From Acanthaster planci (lineage: Eukaryota > Echinodermata > Asteroidea > Valvatida > Acanthasteridae), in contig NW_019091405.1 in assembly GCF_001949145.1 (NCBI RefSeq), positions 645,593 through 709,592 on the forward strand: 64,000 nt of DNA. The letters run 5' to 3'. Of the stretch, positions 48,182 to 58,984 are shown one piece after another (positions within the stretch are counted from its first letter, which is position 1; the number at the start of each line of letters is the position of its first letter). A program made the translations under genes and the position numbers. The notes beneath the pieces are model-generated. The model worked only from the letters and a program-made list of their open reading frames with translations. It searched no databases and was not told where the DNA came from.

Positions 48182-50772
48182 GCACTAGGATGCATATAAA
48201 ATTGCTGTTTGATTTTTAATTGTGTCATTGACCACAGAAATCACTGTGAAAAAAAATACACGAAATACATGTAATGGAAACAATGCATACTTCTATGAAG
48301 TATAATGTTTACAAGATTACGTCTAAATTTAGGATCTCGTCAAACGCCCTTGCAGTGCGGGGCCGAGGAGGGCTGAAGTGTCAACTCATAGACCCAGGTC
48401 CTGCTCAGGAGGGGACTGAAAACTGCTTGTTTTTTTAAAAGAAGTTAGAGGATGAAATCGGACAGAGCTGTGTACAGAGAGTGGCTTCAGCCTCCGATAT
48501 TGGAAACAAAGTGGCTGATCGCTATGTGCGCAGTAGACTTTGCGGCCCTTGTGCACTGGCACACACACCTGCTAGTTTGTTTTCAACAACGGTGACTCAT
48601 ATGTCGCAAATCTCCAGAATGGGACAAAAGACAGACCTTTGGAAGAGACACGGAAAGACACAACCCTCTCCACCCCTAGTTACGCCACTGCCTTGGTCAA
48701 CACTTCCATCGTATGTGCACAAAATGAACGTGTGTTGGTTATTAAACAATCATGTAATTTACGGTGGAAAGCTACCCAAAAAAGCTTAACCTTTCTTTCA
48801 CTAACTTCTAGCAGGAAGTAACTATCGATGTAATTATGTACGTGTATAAACAGACCAATAGATACATGGAAGCTTAAGGGAAAAGTGAGTCAGCTTTTCT
48901 GTTAACTGCTTCTACACCGAATCGAGAATTCACACTAAGTCATTTCAAAATTACTTTTAGAAATATATCAGGGACCTTACTTTACTGTTGATACCATCTT
49001 GTTGACAATACCAGACTAAAACAGGCTAAAATGCCATCAACATCAAGGCACTGTAAATTCCCCACCTTAACAGCATAATTTCATGACAATATGTGACACT
49101 ACACCATTTCCAGTACCCTGCTCTTTCCGGATACCAAACTGTATGACTTTTAAACACTGGAATCACATACTTCATAGTGCATTACTTCAAGATGGTAAAA
49201 ATATCAACATTTCATAGGCAAGCAACCAAAAACCGCACTGAGCCTAGCACAGCCTATACCATCAAACCTTCCAGATGTACACAAACAGTGATACAGTTCC
49301 TTGAACAACATCCATTTTAAAAGGTGACAAGATGGGGCTGGAAAAAGGGCTTTGCTTATGTTACCAGTTAGCGCACACCAATTTTTAGTTGTTCAAACGG
49401 CAATACTCTAAATAGGTTACACAAGTAGTGCACCAAGGGTTATTACACAAGAAATCAACTTCGTACTTGCCCTAAAAAAGAAAGAAAAAAGAAACAGAAA
49501 AGTACATGCATCTACAAGAAGGCAAACTTGGGTTTTAAACAGATCTAGTTGAAAACTGCATGTTCAACCCTGTTCTTCAAGTGCAAACTAATAGGAAAAC
49601 ACATATACATGTATCCTAAAACCAAATATGAACATCTGTTTTCATTTGTTCATAACAAATAAATAGCAAACTAACAGAAACATCCAATTCATGTAAGGGA
49701 ACAAGGACTGGATAAAACATATAGGAAGATGTTGGTTGGGAAAACTACGTTGAAAAGGAATAAACCTTGAATAACTGACGGCATAAAAATCAAAGAAATG
49801 TTTGAAAATAACAAATGGAAAAAACACAATCGGAAAGATGGATACCACTGCAGTTATAGACTTCTAAAATTACTGTTAAGCCGAGGGGCTAATTTCATGA
49901 GCGAAGAAAAGTTTCCTGAGCCATCGGAAAGTTCACTCAGCAAAAAATGGGTTACAAGCCACTTCATGCTCTGCATGTATATACCGCTCACAGCAAGCTA
50001 ATACATGCATCTGCTTAACATAGGTATCTGTTGAGTAATGTCCTTTGACTTACAGCTCCATGAGAAATTAACCCTCATGGGGTAAAGTGGCTGGACGTAC
50101 AAGTTAAAATATATGCTTCTCAAGCAGGGCCTTTCCCTGTATTTTTTTAAGACTGGAGTCATATCAAAGCCTAGAAGGCATAGAAGTGAAACATTCGCCT
50201 CGCAAAGTGTCCAGTCACAAACTCTGCTTTCATCAGTCCAATTAACAGTGAAAATGAAACGTGACACAAAGGACTTCAACCTTGGAAAACACTCCAGCAG
50301 AACGACCACAGTTGAGGCTCAGGAAGTCCCTTTACTTTCACAAGTGCATAAAATTTCAGCTAGCCTGTCACAAAGATTCAATACATGTAGGTCACTTTCT
50401 ATGTCTGTGGAATTTGACAACAATATGCCAACTACCTGTAGCATTGCCGATCTTAATTCATTTTAACGCAGTTTTCACAGGGGGGAAAAAAGAAAGAAAA
50501 ACACACCAGTTGTTTTCACAATCTACAAAGTTCAAAGTCACTCTCTTTTGCTCAAGCTTTGAATCTAGAGAACAATGCACTGAAAATGTTTCTTTGATTG
50601 CAAAAAGAAAGATCATTCCTAGCAGAGTATGTACAGACCTTGCTCACAGTCAGCAAGAGAAATGTGCATTGCTGTTCACCAAAAAAAAGGAAAAAATCAC
50701 ATAGTTATACATCAACTATTTAACAAAGCAAGATACAAAAACCAAACAAAACCCAAGCCTCTGAAAACTGTT
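48182..50772 (-). other. Region downstream of NPC2, probable 3' UTR and flank
   Basis: This is AT-rich sequence after the NPC2 stop codon on the minus strand. I found no AATAAA on that strand within about 2 kb, so the transcript end is not placed. Plus-strand open frames of 117 and 147 codons (50113-50466, 50261-50704) show no domains and lie antisense to the presumed UTR. Confidence 0.4.
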
Positions 50773-53700
50773 TTAACTTTTTATGATGACTGGAAGCTTA
50801 AAGCAAAATATGTCCTTCTTGTCTTGGTCAAGTAGTTCCCACTGCACGTAGAGTTCAAGCTGCAACAAAAAAGCACAAATATCAAAATGTAATTTGAATA
50901 ACAAAGCCTTGTGCATATGTATGTATCCAACTGCACAGCGAAGAATCCAATGATCATGGTAATGCTATGACTGGTCAGTGGCATAACCCCTTCCCCGTAT
51001 CCCTCCCCCCCCCCAATTTTTTTGAAATACACCCAACCTATGTACAAGCTACAGTTTATTTGCTTCCAATGCCCCCCTTGAAAAACTGTATTCGCTCCTG
51101 AGTGCAGCATCAGAAACTTCAACTCCTAACTACTGTCACTGGTCATTTGCGGTGGCCCCCGGTAATGGCAGCAAAGCATTGAAATAACTGTACAGCCATA
51201 GTTCTGTGACAGACACACCATACAAAACCTGGCACTAAAGTGTGGCCTCTGGAAATGTCCAGGAAAACATTGCTGGATTCATCTACAATGATTTAACAAG
51301 CAGGTGAACAGCCATTAAGGCTCATGTGCTGATCAGCAGGCAATCTAGGGCATGTTCGAGCAATGGTCACTTTGGCTCGGTACCCAAGTAATATTTTTGT
51401 GCAGTGATTACCAAGGAAAATCAACAGGCTCTTTTGCTTAGTCTTGTTTCTAGATTAATCTGGTCCACAATTCTGTTTCATTCTCCATGTGCCAGCTTTC
51501 CAAAAAAAATTAGGCCAGAGAGGAACTTTGGTGGTTTTTGAAATGGATTTACAAGGAACAGCTAAATGGTTGAAGTGGACAGATTGAAACAGAAAAAGCC
51601 AGATAATATTGGGGGATGCAGAATCCACAGAAAAACTAGCAGAGCGGTTGTAAGAATGACAACACCACACAGCGACTTGTACATTTTCACATGAAATCCA
51701 CCTGGCTGGTTGGGCTGTGACAGGGAATTTTCATTTTAAACCTGATTCACATTGGGCCAGAAAAAAATGACGCGTTTCCACAACTTTCTAGTTTACCACC
51801 CAAAGCTTGAAAATCACAAGGAAATATGCTATTATTTTCTACAAAATATTAAACAAAATAAAAAAGTATGGTGCCCACCCAGACGGAGATAGTTTGCTAT
51901 CATGTGTTTAAACCTTTAACCAACCATTACATCAGTGACTATGCAAAGTATAAAATAGATCAGAGAGTCACTTGCAAAAAAGTTTGATAAACATTACTCC
52001 CACCCTAATATTTGGCCTAAAAATTATCCACCAAAGAAACATACTTTTGGCAGCATGTATGCTGTATAATCCACCCTGAGCCTAAGTGCATCCTCACCGG
52101 CAAAAGAAAGACAGATGGTACTAAGTTTTCCAACCAGGTTCTTGCACGTGTTTGGCGTGCATGCGAAGGCCATACATTCCAGAGTAAATTCATTGTGTGT
52201 ACTAAGCGTGCTCCACGTCAAACGCGCATAAACTTACGCGCCTTTGCAGTGAATGCATACCAAAGGACAGTCAATTTCATTTCAAACACGCCCCCTTTTG
52301 TTCCTGCTCGGAGCGGATAGGCTCATGTACTGATGATGTCATACTCTACTTGCATGTGCACATTCCTCTGTAGACAGTCTGAGTGTCACCTGTTCTACTC
52401 CACCATGTGCACAGACGTCTGGTAACCGCATGCATGCAGTCTTTAGGCCGTGTGGCGTATCATCCAATCAGAGCTGTCATTTTTCATCCGAACGGTGGTG
52501 GAGTATATTGATTGGTCAAATCATGACTTGGCAGATGATGGCATTAATGAAGGGTGACTCTTATTTTAGGAATTGCTCAACTTTAACCGAAGTTCAAGCT
52601 ATGGACCAGATACATCAAGAATTAGGCTTAAGTGCTTCTATTATAGTAAAGTAAGTAAAATTGAAAATCTTGGGAAACAACAGTTTCCAAAAAGTTTTTA
52701 CCGGACCCTGACTCCAACCCCACTACTTGCATGCAAAATGCTTTCCGGCCAAAGGTACAATAAAAGACACCTCCTGATCAGCCAAAATCACAGGGTCTTG
52801 CATAATTAATCACGAAATCTCCAAAGATGTAATAGAGATTCATCTGCAAGAGTCTGTCTATTACATTATAAGACAATATGAGCCCTTTGCCCACTGCAAA
52901 TGGGAAAGCATCATGGGAAAGCTCATATGCAAACAATGTGTGGCATTAGTCGTCAGTGCAGAGGTCTATTATCAGAAACTCAGCGACAATGGCTGTTTCT
53001 CATCACTTACGGAGGGATAATCTTTCTTCACGTAGAGCTTGGCTTCGTAGAGATTTTTGCTGGATGGCATCAAGGGGCATTTGATATTTGCTTTATCGCA
53101 GGCATCCGTGTAAGCTGTCTTATAGGGCAAGAGCACACCATCGATGAGCCCATGAACGCTTGTGTTGGCAGTCTTTGCCATTTGATCACCTGTTGCAGAA
53201 AGAGGTGTGTTAGACAATAGAGGATTTGTATGGTAGGCACGTTGCAAGGCAGTTATTTTGTGCATACCCTGTGGAAAACAAGCACTGGCCTGCAAGATGG
53301 CAGCCGTGCAAACCCATACAAACCTATATGACTTAACATTGACTGTAAATGCAATGTGAATTTTGATTTACTCACAATTCAAATGACATGGCTGACTTGG
53401 GATGTGACCTATTGACTCGTGTGATGTATGACTGACTTGTGATTTGAATTGCGAACTTGACAACAGAAAAATAATGCAAATCTACAGGAAGCACAAGAGC
53501 GCAGATTTTAAAACTAATAGGGTAAAAACAATGCGATTACTCAATACAGTTTTGTCTGAACAGGTATTCATTATTTGAATTAGTTTTACATTGTGGCGAT
53601 CATCATATTTTAGACTTTATTCATTTGGGTTATTTTCCATGGGCATAAAAGATTCCTTTCATAACTCATTAGTGAAAGAAAAAGTTGAATAAAATAAGGA

Positions 53701-55966
53701 ACAGGTATCCTAAATAAAAATTTTGAATGACTGGAGTGGGGGATTCTCACACATTAAATGCAATACTCACTTTTCATAGTAAAGTCAATGGCAAATGAAA
53801 CATTGTTCCCTTTTATAACAGTGCACGGCGGAGTAGGGCAGCCTGACACGGTGACCTTGTTGATAATTCCTGTCAAGGTTTTATCAGCTGTTTTCAAGCA
53901 AAACGAGACCCCAAATTAGTGATAAATATCAAGCACCAGTACACTTGTGTTCAATCTCCATATAAAACATTGGAGAGTCAAGGCGGACGAAACAACAGAC
54001 AGAGTCCTAAATGTCAACACGGTTGGACATGGTAAGTCACACTTGGGCGTTATCTGTGACAACGCATGGGAGAAGATGACCTGACCGTGGGAATTTAAAA
54101 AGTGCAGGGGGGGTGGACATCTTATGACACTAGTAGAGGGGTGCTGTTCACAACACAAATACATATCTTACGTATACTTACTCCCCTTAATCTTACATTG
54201 AAATGGCGTTTTCCAAGCTTTTGTCATTTTCTGCCTTTTTCAGTACTACAGAATACAAACTGGGTATTGAGAAGTAAAAAAAACACCTCAAACTCCTTTT
54301 TTTTCTCACCACAAAAATGGGAGAGGGGAGGGGAAATGATCCAATAGCCCCCCCCCCCGGTCAAACAGCAGGAGATGCATGTACATGTATAAAACATTTA
54401 CCCCCAATCCCCTCTCCTCCAGGAGAGAAGGGGGGGTCACCCTGCTGGTGACCAAACTAGCTTTCCTTTTCACTGCACAGGGGATACCAGTTATTCATCA
54501 ATTGCTGTATGCACTAAACATTTGGGTGTGCAGGATTTCAATGACCAAAGGATGACAAAACCACTTTTGTTTCATATAGATTAGTAATGCAGAAAAGTCA
54601 GCACTGTCAGATCTTGATCATGCTTGGCATAAATGTGCATCAATTTTGGGAGCCGAAAGGGATGTTTGCAATATCAGAATTTTCATTGTAATGATGTTTA
54701 TTTAGTCACGTTAGTATAGCCGTGTTCCGCGCAATCTTGACTCTTACACAAAAATGCACTGGAAATAGGAACCAGACAAGTCTAGACCAACAACTAATGG
54801 ATCATGGATTTTATTTCCTTAAAAAAAATCCTCCAGGGGTATGAATCTACTAAAAAAGAAAAACACAAACATATGTAAGAAGTAAACTCGTTATCTAATT
54901 GAGCAAATACATGTAAAACAATTAAGGGGGAAAAAGGAAAAAAAATCCCATGACGAGTGGGCTCGATCCTGACATGTCAGGACTGCAAGCGCAGCGTGTG
55001 TACCGTTTGTGCCACCGCAATGCCAAGACATTGGGAACTTGAAATCTTATACAGATTGGCAATGATAATTGTGTAATGCTGTAAGTCACATTACAGTTAC
55101 CGTAATGGAATCAGGTCTCCCTTACCGACTCGCCCCTTACCGACTCATCCCTCACCGACTCACCCCTAACCGACTCGCCCCCTCGCCAACTCGCCCCCTG
55201 ATCGACTTGCCATCAGTATCAGATTGCGTATGTGTCGAATTTACTATAACCGCGCTTTCTCCGCATCTTGGTTCGACCATTTTCGGTGGCGAGGTTAGCA
55301 TCTTTACTTGTTTTCATTGCATGACCGCCATCAGGACACGATGCGCAACATGCACTGGGCTGTGTAGCTGTGACAGACTGTGAGACTTAGAAATCCCAAG
55401 CCACCGAAAATGGTCAAACCAAGATGCAGAGCAAGCACGGCTATTGGTAAAGCTCGACACGCGCGCAATCTGATAGGTGATAAACACAACGGCATGAAAG
55501 TAGCGATCGATGGCGAGTGGAAGTGAGAGACTGGTGAGCAAAAATCTCATTTTTTTAAAAAAATAGGCCAACTCAGTCTCATGCTCTGAAACCTTGTTCC
55601 CCCTTTTCATAAGCCTTGCTGTCAGGGGAAATTTTGATTGAATAGCTTTGTTACACCTGTGAATCATTCACCTATCAAGTTTGATTCCAAAAAGCCATAG
55701 CGTTACGACACCATGTAATCTGTACTGGCGCCGTCACATCATGGAAGGAAGCAGCATGACAGAGTAGTGACTACAGTGTACATGTACTTTACTTTGAGTT
55801 CTGGAAGTAAGAACCTGCTTGAGCATTGTTGAGCTTGAGTTAGGCCCTACAAATTTAGTTTTTTTACGGATAACTTACTGCATGGTAGATATTGTGTCGC
55901 GTGGCATGTACTTGCTGCCACTGCCAACACCAGGACCACAAAATTTGTCAAGTTTGTAGAAATCAT
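50773..55966 (-). CDS. NPC2: NPC intracellular cholesterol transporter 2, four exons, complete
   Basis: NPC2 is the soluble lysosomal/secreted MD-2-related lipid-binding protein that takes cholesterol within the lysosome and hands it to NPC1. Minus-strand coding exons are 55966-55879 (88 nt), 53887-53771 (117), 53189-53011 (179) and 50859-50773 (87). All junctions are GT-AG and phases match (1, 1, 0). The product is 156 residues (human 151). Residues 1-24 form a signal peptide (hydrophobic VVLVLAVAA, then CHA-T). Six mature cysteines, C29, C46, C51, C99, C106 and C147, reproduce the family's three disulphides. Diagnostic strings are VSGCPTPPC, a KGNNVSF sequon (N58, the equivalent human position is glycosylated), VHGLIDGVLLP, IKCPL, YVKKDYPS and YVQWELLDQDKKDIFCF. 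The last exon is short and lies 2.15 kb beyond exon 3. No defect was seen. Confidence 0.96.
51005..51085 (+). repeat. Dispersed repeat sharing a core with 9150-9225
   Basis: A C-run at 51006-51014 is followed by CAACCTATGTACAAGCTACA and GTTTATTTGC. It lies in NPC2 intron 3. The overlapping minus-strand frame is not coding. Confidence 0.65.
54090..54420 (+). mobile_element. Degenerate GGCGTAAAT-family sequence in NPC2 intron 1
   Basis: Runs of G at 54107-54113, GGGGTGCTGTTCACAACACA, a CTCACCACAAAAATGGGAGA block, CCAATAGC and then a long C-run follow the same order as in 11087-11450 and 46461-46920. It is inserted within NPC2 intron 1. Confidence 0.55.
54940..55020 (-). mobile_element. Possible tRNA-derived SINE fragment
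   Basis: On the minus strand TGGCACAAACGG (55014-55003) fits a pol III A box and GGATCGAGCCC (54969-54959) fits a B box, 33 bp apart as in tRNA promoters. A T-run follows. The folded arms are too degenerate for a functional tRNA. It lies in NPC2 intron 1. Confidence 0.4.
55128..55210. repeat. 15/16-bp minisatellite, five units
   Basis: CGACTCGCCCCTTAC and variants (CGACTCATCCCTCAC, CGACTCACCCCTAAC, CGACTCGCCCCCTCGC, CAACTCGCCCCCTGAT) run head to tail in NPC2 intron 1. Confidence 0.92.
55218..55475. repeat. Foldback pair within NPC2 intron 1
   Basis: 55218-55293 (ATCAGATTGCG ... CTCCGCATCTTGGTTCG ... TTTTCGGTGGC) is the inverted complement of 55398-55475 (GCCACCGAAAATGG ... CCAAGATGCAGAGC ... 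CGCAATCTGAT). The same core also occurs in the 59645-60040 repeat. The pair forms a hairpin with about 75-bp arms and a 100-bp loop. Confidence 0.85.
55299..55720 (-). repeat. About 400-bp inverted repeat, left partner (NPC2 intron 1)
   Basis: The reverse complement matches 59645-60040. Shared blocks include TTGGAATCAAACTTGATAGG, TGAATGATTCACAGGTGT, TTGACCATTTT, CTGTCACAGCTA and CCTGATGGCGGTCA. It is non-coding interspersed sequence. Confidence 0.88.
55879..55966 (-). CDS. NPC2: NPC2 exon 1 (start codon and signal peptide)
   Basis: The ATG (55966-55964, context CACCATGA) opens MISTNLTNF followed by a hydrophobic stretch and STCHATQYLPC. The exon ends in a consensus donor GTAAGT after one base of the next codon, which joins the CT at the exon 2 acceptor to make Thr30. 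This start was chosen because it gives a standard secretory signal just before the first conserved cysteine. Confidence 0.92.
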
Positions 55967-56054
55967 GGTGATTTTGAAAGAGATCGTGACAAAGTTTTAC
56001 GTTGACCAACTACCGACCGACTGGCCTCCTTTCTTCCAGGACTTCTCTGAAAAG

Positions 56055-56089
56055 CCCACGTGACATATCACAGTAGTGAGTCACGTGCC
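56055..56089. promoter_or_regulatory. Two CLEAR-like CACGTG elements upstream of NPC2
   Basis: CCCACGTGAC (56055-56064) and GTCACGTGCC (56080-56089) lie 25 bp apart, 91-121 bp upstream of the NPC2 start codon. In vertebrates the lysosomal CLEAR consensus is GTCACGTGAC, bound by TFEB/MITF-type bHLH-ZIP factors. These sites match at 8 and 9 of 10 positions respectively. A lysosomal gene is the expected setting. USF or other E-box factors could also use them. Confidence 0.6.
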
Positions 56090-56604
56090 ATCAGGTGATC
56101 CTATCACAAAGAGGGCGCTCTAAAAAGCACTGGACTTGAAGCTCTTTCGACAGTTGTGACAAAATACCCCACTTCAAAGATCAAGAAAGACATTCAGGAA
56201 TTTCCCTGGTGTTGGAGACACATCACATCAAAGCTCCTTTTTGTCATCTTTCATTTGGTTTTCAATTTTAGTGTGCTAATTGGTGACTTTCGAAGATATC
56301 GCTATCCAAACATGATCACCCCTAGGCCCTAAAAGTCCTTTATAATTTCAAAAGAGTGATATGCCACACTCAATTGTCTAGTGTTTCCAGAAAACAAGCC
56401 CTCAGTCCTACTTTTAAGTCCAACCCTTCTTTCCAGCAACCAGTTTCGTCCTTAATTGAAATAGCAAAGAATTCGAGGGTATGTCAATCGTAATGTTGAC
56501 CCCCCAGGTACCGTTCTGCTACATGGCCTGAAAGTCAAGATTTTGTCGACCAACAGATCAGGGCGCGCATTGTTTGGGTCAACCAAAATCTTGCAGCACA
56601 ATAT

Positions 56605-56780
56605 AATACGGCCGTTTCACAAGAGTGCGCCACCAAGAGTTTGCCACGCGTTGGCCAATCACAATGCGCGACAGTTGTCGACCTAATGCGCGTTTAGAAA
56701 GGGTCGACAAATTTCGAGCGTTGTGATTGGCCAACGCGTTGCAAACTTTTGGGGGCGCCCTATTGTGAAACGGCCGTATT
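56605..56780. mobile_element. 176-bp palindromic MITE with CCAAT-bearing arms
   Basis: The left arm AATACGGCCGTTTCACAA ... GCCACGCGTTGGCCAATCAC ... GTTGTCGACC is mirrored by the right arm GGTCGACAAATTTCG ... GTGATTGGCCAACGCGTTGC ... TGTGAAACGGCCGTATT. The arms are about 75 bp each. It is CpG-rich and non-coding. It lies between the NPC2 start and the open frame at 56878. Confidence 0.9.
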
Positions 56781-56877
56781 GTAATCAACTGCACTATTAT
56801 TATGGCAGCTGACGTAAGGCCTAACCGTGCAGCACTTGGGGGATGTCTGCACAATTATTATTATACCTAGTCTCGAG

Positions 56878-57189
56878 ATGCCACGAAGTGTTGCTGGCCC
56901 TGTAATGGTGAGACTTAGTGAGACTGAACATAATCACTTTACCAGTCAGTATGACCGGAACCCGGCGAATTCGGGGACTCCTTTAAACTCCTATTACAAA
57001 TCGGCGGAAGATTCATATTGGAGGACAAAAGGAATTGTGGACCCGCCGTGCCAAATGGCGGGACCGCCACAGCTCAGTGATGCAGTCAAGTACTTAGTAC
57101 AAGAACTGATTTTCAACTTGAGGTACGAGTACTTGTATCTCCCAAGTACAAGTACTTCTAATTACGAGTACAAGTCAGAGTCCAGGTAA
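56878..57189 (+). CDS. Unrecognised protein-like open frame, possible first exon
   Basis: From the ATG at 56878 the frame reads MPRSVAGPVMVRLSETEHNH, then FTSQYDRNPANSGTPLNSYY and KSAEDSYWRTKGIVDPP. That stretch has normal globular-protein composition and no repeats. After about codon 70 it runs into the GAGTAC repeat, so any real coding part probably ends before about 57085, by splicing at an unidentified donor. The stop codon is at 57187-57189. The family is not recognised. It may be a separate small gene, a discarded exon, or chance. Confidence 0.3.
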   Translation: MPRSVAGPVMVRLSETEHNHFTSQYDRNPANSGTPLNSYYKSAEDSYWRTKGIVDPPCQMAGPPQLSDAVKYLVQELIFNLRYEYLYLPSTSTSNYEYKSESR

Positions 57190-57510
57190 ATATTCAAATT
57201 TCTTTGTCAAAATGTTTTAAATTTGCAACTGATTGTTTTTATAAAAATCTGCCATAGCATTCCCAAATGTTTAGGTGAAGTTGCAGATTATTTAGTCCCA
57301 AAACTGTGTACGTGTATTTTTGGCTCCTTGGCAAAACACACAGTAGCCTACCTCGATGCTCGAATACAATTTTATTCCGACTATTTTACAGCCCGAGTAC
57401 AAGAACTGTTGTTCGAGTACGAAAAGTTGGACATTCGAGTACAACTGAGACACGAGTACTCTGAAATGGAGTGGTACGCGACTAGTAGTACTCGAATACG
57501 AGTATAGGCC
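57085..57510. repeat. Degenerate GAGTAC/GTACTC repeat cluster, copy 1
   Basis: CAAGTACTTAGTACAAGAAC, GAGGTACGAGTACTTGTATC, CCAAGTACAAGTACTTC and ACGAGTACAAGTC at the left are followed about 200 bp later by CCCGAGTACAAGAACTG, TTCGAGTACGAAAAG, CGAGTACAACTGAG, CGAGTACTCTG and TACTCGAATACGAGTA. The left part matches 63930-64000. The word is palindromic, as in 40312-40680. Confidence 0.8.
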
Positions 57511-57519
57511 TACCGATTT

Positions 57520-58971
57520 CGAGTGCTACAACACTGCTGCCGCTGTGGTCCATCATGTATAGTCCTCATGGTGTTAGGTTGGCACCGCACCGCTGGCTGT
57601 CATTACTATCTTCAATTATCGGTAGCAGTATTATATTAATCAACAACACAGCTATTGCGTCAGATAATTCCTACATTTATAACAGTATGGTCACTGATGA
57701 TGAAACGGTTGAAAAATAGTGATTTTGGACTCATACACAGCAAGATAAGAGTAAAAGTTAGCCAATTAGTTCACGATAGGACCAGCTTACATCGGCTTTA
57801 CTCATTTGCGCCGAGGAAACTAAATTCACAAATGGTGTAACTCAAATAGAAAGAGTTGCTACAACAATCAAGGCTCATCCCGTTTTACAGTCGTTTCTCT
57901 TTAAGAATCAAGACAAAGGAAAATGTTGAACATAATAATTTTCTGTGAACATTGAGGATATGGTTTAATTTTCACATCGACTTAAGTTTAGAGCATCATT
58001 TTCGTGAATCGCCACCACTAAAACTTTTAACAGTCACTTGGCCCAATCATTTTCAGGGGGCCCACCGCTACAGCAGCTTCTCATCGTACTTCCGCACTCT
58101 CACATGGCACGTATGCTGAGGTTATAGAGACCACTCCCGTCAACTTCCATCTTAAACAGCCGACTAGCGCCAACGGTATATCCAGAGAAGGTTGGGCCAA
58201 TTACCCCTCCCCCCACATGTTACCTTTTTTCTTTTTTACATTCATTTATTTGTTTTAGGGATTGAAAGCTCCAGCTTTTTAAAATCGGTACGACCACTTA
58301 ATCGAAAGGGGGACCGGGGTCACGTAAAGATTCTTACAAAACTACGGTTGGGCAGTCGTTTTGGCGGAAGAGCCCATCCCCCAACCCACTGATGGTCTTT
58401 CTTGTGTTTACAGCGAGTTGGTAGACACCTTATTACAATTAGTTGTACTACACCAGCAGATACACCTCGGGAAAGCAGAATAACCTTCGGAAGCTAAATT
58501 TAAATTCACCATGCATGAGCTCGTAAGATGATAGGGTTCAACACATTGATCTCTTTGATTATAGAGAACGGTGATTCAACACCACAACGAATTTACAGAG
58601 CGCCCTCTTGGTAAACCGGCTGAGTTGACTGTTGCTATAGTCACCATAGTTCCTGTTAACACCCCCACTCTCCTGTAGTACGCTAACGGATATAGGCCTG
58701 ATCATTTCCCCACTAAGCATCTAAAAATTAAGTAATTACTTTTTTAAAACCCAGAAGGAAAAGTAATGTGAATTTTAATAACAAAGTGCTATTTTTATTC
58801 AAGATTTTGAATGGTTTCAGAAATACTTTTATACTATTGCAAAAGTGATGCGCCGTTCATCCATTAAATATAGTTCCGGAGTACGCGAAATGTGTATTGG
58901 ATTAGTTCCGGTATATATATCGCATGTAATAATAACGAGCCTTGAACAGGTGTACGTGAGCTGCATGTACA
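57520..58971. other. Upstream region of MOK
   Basis: No exon was recognised. The string GTTGCTATAGTCAC (58631-58644) is a poor match to an RFX X-box (GTTGCC..GGCAAC type), noted because MOK-family kinases act at cilia; the match is too weak to call. TATATATA sits at 58913-58920, about 50 bp before the proposed start codon. Confidence 0.3.
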
Positions 58972-58984
58972 ATGTCCATAGCAG
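58972..58984 (+). CDS. MOK: Proposed MOK first coding micro-exon (13 nt)
   Basis: ATGTCCATAGCAG followed by the donor GTGAAG supplies four codons plus one base. The acceptor at 60161-60162 supplies AG, making GAG, so the start reads MSIAEYRILG, in line with the MxxY start of known MOK proteins. Phase, length and splice sites all agree, but such a short exon can arise by chance. A start elsewhere between 57.5 and 60.1 kb remains possible. Confidence 0.5.

Noticed and set aside
50261-50704. 147-codon plus-strand open frame
   Set aside because: Begins at a non-canonical codon and runs antisense to the region just downstream of the NPC2 stop codon; no domain seen.
58631-58644. RFX X-box for MOK
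   Set aside because: GTTGCTATAGTCAC matches the second half-site at only about half of its positions.
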